Shown: piece by piece, positions 59,694 through 64,000 of the stretch
Layout: every line of letters starts with the position of its first letter
Position numbering within the stretch: position 1 is the first letter of the stretch
Source: a virus
IMG/VR virus record: IMGVR_UViG_3300035698_021020
Location: 1 to 64,000 of that record
DNA length: 64,000 nucleotides
Strand: one strand, 5' to 3'
Translations under genes and position numbers: made by a program
The notes under the pieces: model-generated
Told to the model about the DNA's origin: nothing
Database searches by the model: none
Seen by the model: the letters and a program-made list of their open reading frames with translations, nothing else

Positions 59694-60311
59694 TTAGTAT
59701 ATTTTTGTTGCAATAACTATTCCTAGTATAATTCGAATATAGTTTAATCTAAAATTTAGGAAATATGTTATTGATTGTTCTTCTTTTTCTGATAAGCCTA
59801 ATCCGATCATGTTCTCATAATTCAATTGTAATATTCCCAATGTTTGAGTAGTACTTAGCGCCACATCATTAATGATGAACATATCATATAAAATTGATTC
59901 GAATGGAGGATCATGTAATGGATCTGATTCAAGCTTATGTATAAAGTTTCTGCTTCTTTTTAAAGCGTCCAGCTTTAAACTTAACTCCTTTGACTTGAGC
60001 GCTTCGTCTAAATAATTTTTGACTGGAGTTAATTGAACTACTTTGTCTGCGGATTCTGTTAGTTCATATATATGGTCTAAATTAAATGCAACCATTAATT
60101 TAAAAGTTCCATCTCGATAGAAGAAATTAATCTTCTCATTAGTACCAAATGAACCTAATGTTTTCAATAATATTTCAGATACTCCTATTTCAGAAAAATC
60201 TGTTCCTTCTACCTCTATTGCTATATTATATTCATTAAATGGAAATGCTTCCATGAATGGAAGTATATCATACAGCTCCTCGAGTTTATTAAGTGGGGTT
60301 TCATCACTCAT
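59694..60311 (-). CDS. Hypothetical protein, 205 aa
   Basis: Acidic N-terminus (TPLNKLEELYDILPFMEAFP), a beta-strand pair (INFFYRDGTFKLMVAFNLDH) and a helical second half (KELSLKLDALKRSRNFIHKL) with a hydrophobic end (YIRIILGIVIATKIY) that may be one membrane-associated helix. A late box lies beyond its upstream neighbour. Not recognised; late virion protein possible. Confidence 0.45.
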   Translation of the reverse strand: MSDETPLNKLEELYDILPFMEAFPFNEYNIAIEVEGTDFSEIGVSEILLKTLGSFGTNEKINFFYRDGTFKLMVAFNLDHIYELTESADKVVQLTPVKNYLDEALKSKELSLKLDALKRSRNFIHKLESDPLHDPPFESILYDMFIINDVALSTTQTLGILQLNYENMIGLGLSEKEEQSITYFLNFRLNYIRIILGIVIATKIY

Positions 60312-60329
60312 TAACTTCTCTCTTTCTTA

Positions 60330-60338
60330 TTATTTATT
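60330..60338 (-). promoter_or_regulatory. Late-type promoter
   Basis: Minus-strand AATAAATAA 19 bases before the 60311 start, overlapping the end of the 60339 gene by context. Confidence 0.55.
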
Positions 60339-61418
60339 TCATAAACCAGCTATATGAGATCTAAAAATTGCTTTTAGTGCTCTAGTATTATTACGCAATA
60401 TTCGTAGATCGACAATTAAAGATGGGTCAAAATTACTACGACCAGTATATGTATTTGACTCTACTGCAAAACTATCATATGTATCTGCCCTCAATTCAAA
60501 TCGTCCAAAATATTTTAGAGAGTCAGATGTTAAATTTAACGCTTCTAGATTTACCATACAGAGTTGAAGTATATCAGTTCGATTTGACGTTAAATTAATA
60601 TTTTTCATATTAGTTGTTTTATCTACTTCTATTCGTATTAATTTCATTGAATGAGGTAATATTATATTATACATTATTGACTCATTTTCAAAATGATTGC
60701 TTATTTCCCAAGTATTTCCAAATTGTTCATTAGATTTTTCTGGATTTCCCTTAACTGTAAGAATAGGAATAATTAATTTACCGGAAGTATTATTCTTATT
60801 AAGTTTTATAATTTGAGACTTGGCTTGAACTATGTCTCCCTTTTTTGTATACTTTAATTGAAGGGCAAGGTCTAACTTCTTCCAATTTATTCCAGAAATA
60901 CCTATATTATCTGCTGTCTTTTTGACTGTCACTAACATATCACTAAACGCAGTATTTTTAGATGCAACAGAAGCCGATGCTGCTTTACTTATTAAAGTAG
61001 GACCATGTAAAACATATTTTTCATTAAGATATTTTAGCGCCTTTATTGCATAATCTTCAGATGAAATATCAGGATCACGCATTAACATTCTAGGTTCGCC
61101 TGCCCCAAGTAATCGCAAATAATTAGATTTTAGAAAAATAGTTGGTCTCATTCTGTCCATTGCACCCTTTGTAAATTCAAGAGTCCCATTTCCTAATTGA
61201 ACTATTGTTGATCTAAGTGTGTATGATCCCTTCTTCAGAAACTTCTTCATTTCTGGAGTAGTCAGAACTGCATATAGCCACTCTGTTTCTGGATTCTTAG
61301 CCATTTCTTTTAACCAACCTGGAGTACCAATTGTTCTAGATGTCTTTCGTAGTGCTGCTCTAATGTCAGGTTTCGGTATATCCTCATATGATTCAAAAAG
61401 AGAATTTGTACTTTTCAT
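60339..61418 (-). CDS. Late protein with possible capsid-targeting N-terminus, unknown
   Basis: 359 residues, start MKSTNSLFESYEDIPKPDIR with an LFE site 9 residues in, like the start of the hydrolase at 48738. It has a basic region RMRPTIFLKSNYLRLLGAGE and a beta-rich C-terminal half (LQLKYTKKGDIVQAKSQIIK, WEISNHFENESIMYNIILPH). Late box AATAAATAA directly upstream. Probably an internal head or tail protein; family unknown. Confidence 0.5.
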   Translation of the reverse strand: MKSTNSLFESYEDIPKPDIRAALRKTSRTIGTPGWLKEMAKNPETEWLYAVLTTPEMKKFLKKGSYTLRSTIVQLGNGTLEFTKGAMDRMRPTIFLKSNYLRLLGAGEPRMLMRDPDISSEDYAIKALKYLNEKYVLHGPTLISKAASASVASKNTAFSDMLVTVKKTADNIGISGINWKKLDLALQLKYTKKGDIVQAKSQIIKLNKNNTSGKLIIPILTVKGNPEKSNEQFGNTWEISNHFENESIMYNIILPHSMKLIRIEVDKTTNMKNINLTSNRTDILQLCMVNLEALNLTSDSLKYFGRFELRADTYDSFAVESNTYTGRSNFDPSLIVDLRILRNNTRALKAIFRSHIAGL

Positions 61419-61422
61419 ACTC

Positions 61423-61431
61423 TTATTTATT
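61423..61431 (-). promoter_or_regulatory. Late-type promoter
   Basis: Minus-strand AATAAATAA just 5 bases from the 61418 start codon, divergent from the GTATAAGA box at 61465. Confidence 0.5.
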
Positions 61432-61464
61432 TAGTATTGTAGTAAACTTACGAACTAGTCGTTA

Positions 61465-61472
61465 GTATAAGA
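61465..61472 (+). promoter_or_regulatory. Promoter box GTATAAGA, possibly leaderless
   Basis: GTATAAGA only 4 bases before the polymerase C-half ATG. Transcription six bases past the box would begin at the ATG itself. Confidence 0.45.
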
Positions 61473-61476
61473 TCGT

Positions 61477-62916
61477 ATGGAAGACAATTCTAAACTACTT
61501 AAGAAGCTCGATCTAAAGCAAAATGCGATCAAGCTTCTTATCAACTCTATTTATGGCGCATTTGGAAACAAGTGGTTCTACTTTTTCAATAGAGACATAG
61601 CTCAATCAATTACTTTACAAGGACAAGATTTAATTAAATTCAGTATTAAAGCTGCTAATCATTATTTCTACAATAAGTGGCACCTCGATACTGAAGTTCA
61701 TAAGTTATTAGGTATAGACCATTACAAAATCAATAAAATTGATTATGATGCATCGATTTATAGTGATACAGATTCAGTATATGTTCAATTTGATTCTGCT
61801 ATTGCTTCAATAGAAGGATTTGACTATACTGATATTGAAAAAGGTCTTGAAATATGTATTGCTCTAGATAGATATCGAATAGCTCAGTATTTTACTGATT
61901 GCTTTGATAAGTACAGCAAATTATTCAACACAAAAAACCGTCTTAATCTTGAATTAGAGAATTTATCAGAATCTGGAATATGGTTAGCCAAAAAGAATTA
62001 TGCAATTAAAGTTGCATATGAACCTAATGCAAACTTTGCAGTATTGCCTCCAAAGGACAGATATATGATAATTAAAGGATTGGAACCAGTTAAGAGTTCA
62101 TATCCAACTTGGGCTAGAACGAAATTAAAGGAACTAACTGAATATATGGTGAAAATGGGTAAAACCCTTAATATTGAGGAGGACCTTATGCCTAAACTCA
62201 AGGAACTTGAAGAAGAATTTCAAAATGTTCCTCACCATGAAGCATCATTCAATTTCAAAATTCGAGTTTACAATAAGTATATTGAGAGTGAAAAAGAGCT
62301 TCGACTACTGAAGGGTATTCCAATATATTCTAGAGCGGCAGCTTATTACAATCACAGATTACTTCAAACTGGTTTAAATAAGAAATATAGCTTACTTCGT
62401 GAAGGTGATAAAATCAAGTATTATTTTTGTGAACAAAATGAAAATGATTTTGAGATCTTTGCGTATCATCCAAGTAAATTTCCAGACGAAATAGTTCCTC
62501 CATTGGATCGTACGAAGCAATTCTTTGCATTGATTGTGGAACCAATGAATAGAATATTAACAGCTATGAGAATGAGTTCACTAGATGAAGATCTAAAACG
62601 AGCTGTTCCATATGTGAATACTAAAACTAAGAAGGTATTAACTGATGCTGATTTGTTTCCACTTTACATCATCAATATAGAATCCTTAGAATATGTAGAA
62701 GTACCTGAGAAATTCTGGAAAATTATTGGAAATCCTAATGTCGAAGTTCCTGATGAATATTATGAAGAATATCTTTCAGTCATCACTAAATATGGTTTAA
62801 ATTCCGCAATAGTCACTAAAATCGAACTTCCAAAATACCTTAAGCGGCTTGAACGTAAAGCTGAGCGTCTTGCTAAAAAAGAAGAAGAAGCTAAGTTAGC
62901 ATTACAAAATGGATAA
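61477..62916 (+). CDS. 43B: DNA polymerase gp43, C-terminal half (motifs B and C, thumb)
   Basis: Second half of the family B polymerase. Motif B KLLINSIYGAFGNKWFYFFN starts near residue 19 (T4 RKLLINSLYGALGNVWF), motif C SIYSDTDSVYVQF near 95, KKNYAIKVAY (KxY) near 168, then the thumb with GLEPVKSSYPTWARTKLKEL. The N-terminal 17 residues (EDNSKLLKKLDLK) are a new start in the fingers helix. 479 residues. Exonuclease and motif A are 58 kb away at 2385. It has its own GTATAAGA box and is followed by primase. Confidence 0.93.
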   Translation: MEDNSKLLKKLDLKQNAIKLLINSIYGAFGNKWFYFFNRDIAQSITLQGQDLIKFSIKAANHYFYNKWHLDTEVHKLLGIDHYKINKIDYDASIYSDTDSVYVQFDSAIASIEGFDYTDIEKGLEICIALDRYRIAQYFTDCFDKYSKLFNTKNRLNLELENLSESGIWLAKKNYAIKVAYEPNANFAVLPPKDRYMIIKGLEPVKSSYPTWARTKLKELTEYMVKMGKTLNIEEDLMPKLKELEEEFQNVPHHEASFNFKIRVYNKYIESEKELRLLKGIPIYSRAAAYYNHRLLQTGLNKKYSLLREGDKIKYYFCEQNENDFEIFAYHPSKFPDEIVPPLDRTKQFFALIVEPMNRILTAMRMSSLDEDLKRAVPYVNTKTKKVLTDADLFPLYIINIESLEYVEVPEKFWKIIGNPNVEVPDEYYEEYLSVITKYGLNSAIVTKIELPKYLKRLERKAERLAKKEEEAKLALQNG

Positions 62917-64000
62917 CAAATATTCTATAAAGGAATATTGCCAAGACATATTAATTAAGCGATTTCCTGGAGATAAGTATCGACAACAGATAAACGATAC
63001 TAATCCAATTAAGCTTATTTTCGCATGTCCATTTTGTGGAGATTCTCTCAAAGATGCATCAAAAAAAAGAGGAAATCTACACTTAGATACACAAACATAC
63101 AAGTGCTATAATGATGGCTGTATGATATGGATGCCATTTTCCGACTTCGTATCTAAATTCACTCCAAAATACAAGCTTAAAATACCCGACATTCGGGAGA
63201 CTACTCTTAAATTTGATATTAGCAAGTCTAGGCATAAGCGCGGATTTATTATTGAGTTCTTATTAAATACTGAAGCGAATCGTCATCTTCTATCATTTTC
63301 TGAAATAGTTCAGAAATTCTCATTGACTCCATGTAAGGATGCAGATCCAGAAAGTAGAGTAGGTTTATATGTCAGAAAAAGGAACTTAATTGGGCTTCCG
63401 ATGTTCAATAAGACTTGTTATTTCGACTCAAGTCAGAATAAAATATACTTGTTCAACATTGACCTTAAATCAGATAAGTTAATTGGTTTTGCTTTACGTA
63501 AAATCAATGATGATGCTCCTGGTCTGCGCTACAATATAAAAGACTACAAAGACTTTAAAGAAACTGGATTAGCTAAGGGGCTCTCAGATGATTATATCAA
63601 TGAGATAATTCAAATCAATAATTACTATAACGTTCTTAACTTAAATTTCACAGAGGACATTACTGTAACTGAGGGACAGATTGATGCTATGTTTATACGA
63701 AACTGCGTCGCTACTACTGGTGTTACTAAATCTAAGAATATTCTTGAAACTCTTACCACTAAGCGAAAAACAAGAGTTTTGTTTGATAATGATGGTGCAG
63801 GACTAAAAGAATCAATTGAACTACTTAGAAAAGGATATCGAGTTTTCCTATGGGCTAAGGTAATAGCTGGTCTTAAGAAAAAGTACTCAAAGGATATTTA
63901 CACCATTCGAACAAAAATAAAAGACATAAACGATCTATACTCATTCCTAAAGTCTCATGATGCTGACTTGGATTATGAGAAATTCAATATCTTTATCGAC
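62909..64000 (+). CDS. 61: DNA primase gp61-like (C-terminus beyond window)
   Basis: ATG 62909 overlaps the polymerase end by 8 bases; the frame is open to the right edge (364 residues). N-terminal zinc ribbon CPFCGDS near 40 and CYNDGC near 67; TOPRIM-like catalytic core with VTEGQIDAMFIRNC near 255 and VLFDNDGAGLKESI near 290. Makes primers for lagging-strand synthesis with gp41. Its neighbour being polymerase C-half puts two replisome genes together. Confidence 0.9.
   Translation, partial: MDNKYSIKEYCQDILIKRFPGDKYRQQINDTNPIKLIFACPFCGDSLKDASKKRGNLHLDTQTYKCYNDGCMIWMPFSDFVSKFTPKYKLKIPDIRETTLKFDISKSRHKRGFIIEFLLNTEANRHLLSFSEIVQKFSLTPCKDADPESRVGLYVRKRNLIGLPMFNKTCYFDSSQNKIYLFNIDLKSDKLIGFALRKINDDAPGLRYNIKDYKDFKETGLAKGLSDDYINEIIQINNYYNVLNLNFTEDITVTEGQIDAMFIRNCVATTGVTKSKNILETLTTKRKTRVLFDNDGAGLKESIELLRKGYRVFLWAKVIAGLKKKYSKDIYTIRTKIKDINDLYSFLKSHDADLDYEKFNIFID

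Noticed and set aside
2385-62916. Polymerase split as a sequencing frameshift
   Set aside because: The halves are 58 kb apart, each with its own complete start and stop and neighbours, so a local error cannot explain it.
1-64000. tRNA, rRNA or riboswitch genes
   Set aside because: All non-coding gaps are under about 120 bases and none shows a cloverleaf or conserved RNA core by eye; a tRNAscan run would confirm.
1-64000. Integrated prophage in a bacterial chromosome
   Set aside because: No integrase, attachment-site repeats or bacterial genes; gene content is that of a lytic T4-like phage throughout.

Overview
The window is an internal, gene-dense, AT-rich segment of a T4-like (tailed, contractile-tail) phage genome. 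It carries recognisable counterparts of T4 gp18, gp56, gp43, UvsX, gp41, gp47, gp46, gp42, dCMP deaminase, gp19, gp39, gp52, gp23, gp21/gp22, gp5-, gp27- and gp53-type baseplate proteins, UvsY (tentative), UvsW and gp61, and no bacterial chromosomal genes, integrase, rRNA or tRNA. No gap between genes exceeds about 120 bases. Starts mostly lack a purine-rich Shine-Dalgarno sequence, a LytTR regulator is present and one small protein has a signal peptide ending in A-Q. Together these suggest a Bacteroidota host (inference). The sheath gene runs off the left edge and the primase gene off the right edge.

Layout: 1-1508 (-) tail sheath. 1623-14187 (+) nucleotide metabolism and replication/recombination: dCTPase, N-half of DNA polymerase, UvsX, helicase, 47/46, a dCMP-specific thymidylate-synthase relative, dCMP deaminase. 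14171-16889 (-) tail tube and small virion proteins. 16997-26569 (+) Fe-S helicase, topoisomerase II (medium subunit interrupted by a split intein plus a homing endonuclease), IMP dehydrogenase-like enzyme, LytTR regulator and small unknowns. 26659-31466 (-) major capsid protein, a prohead protease-scaffold fusion and a DnaJ. 31521-40940 (+) a 13-gene glycan cassette with NeuA- and NeuB-like nonulosonic acid enzymes, glycosyltransferases, a pyruvyltransferase-like protein, a methyltransferase and two sulfotransferases. 40932-48667 (-) baseplate and tail genes. 48738-49562 (+) SleB-type cell-wall hydrolase. 49559-55068 (-) phosphoesterase, nucleotidyltransferase fusion, kinase and HAD enzyme. 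55130-58928 (+) UvsY-like protein and UvsW, the latter broken by a second split intein plus a frameshifted endonuclease. 58929-61418 (-) PhoH and unknowns. 61477-64000 (+) C-half of DNA polymerase and primase.

How it fits together: plus-strand modules carry replication, nucleotide and glycan genes, and several start just after a shared GTATAAGA box. Minus-strand modules are mostly virion genes preceded by a T4-late-like GATAAATAA box. dCTPase, a dCMP-type hydroxymethylase and dCMP deaminase together predict modified cytosine in the phage DNA. The most unusual elements are two fractured genes (topoisomerase gp52 and UvsW) whose halves carry trans-splicing intein pieces on either side of a free-standing endonuclease, a DNA polymerase divided into two genes about 58 kb apart, a capsid protease-scaffold fusion with an internal promoter and start resembling the herpesvirus arrangement, and the phage-borne nonulosonic-acid cassette.
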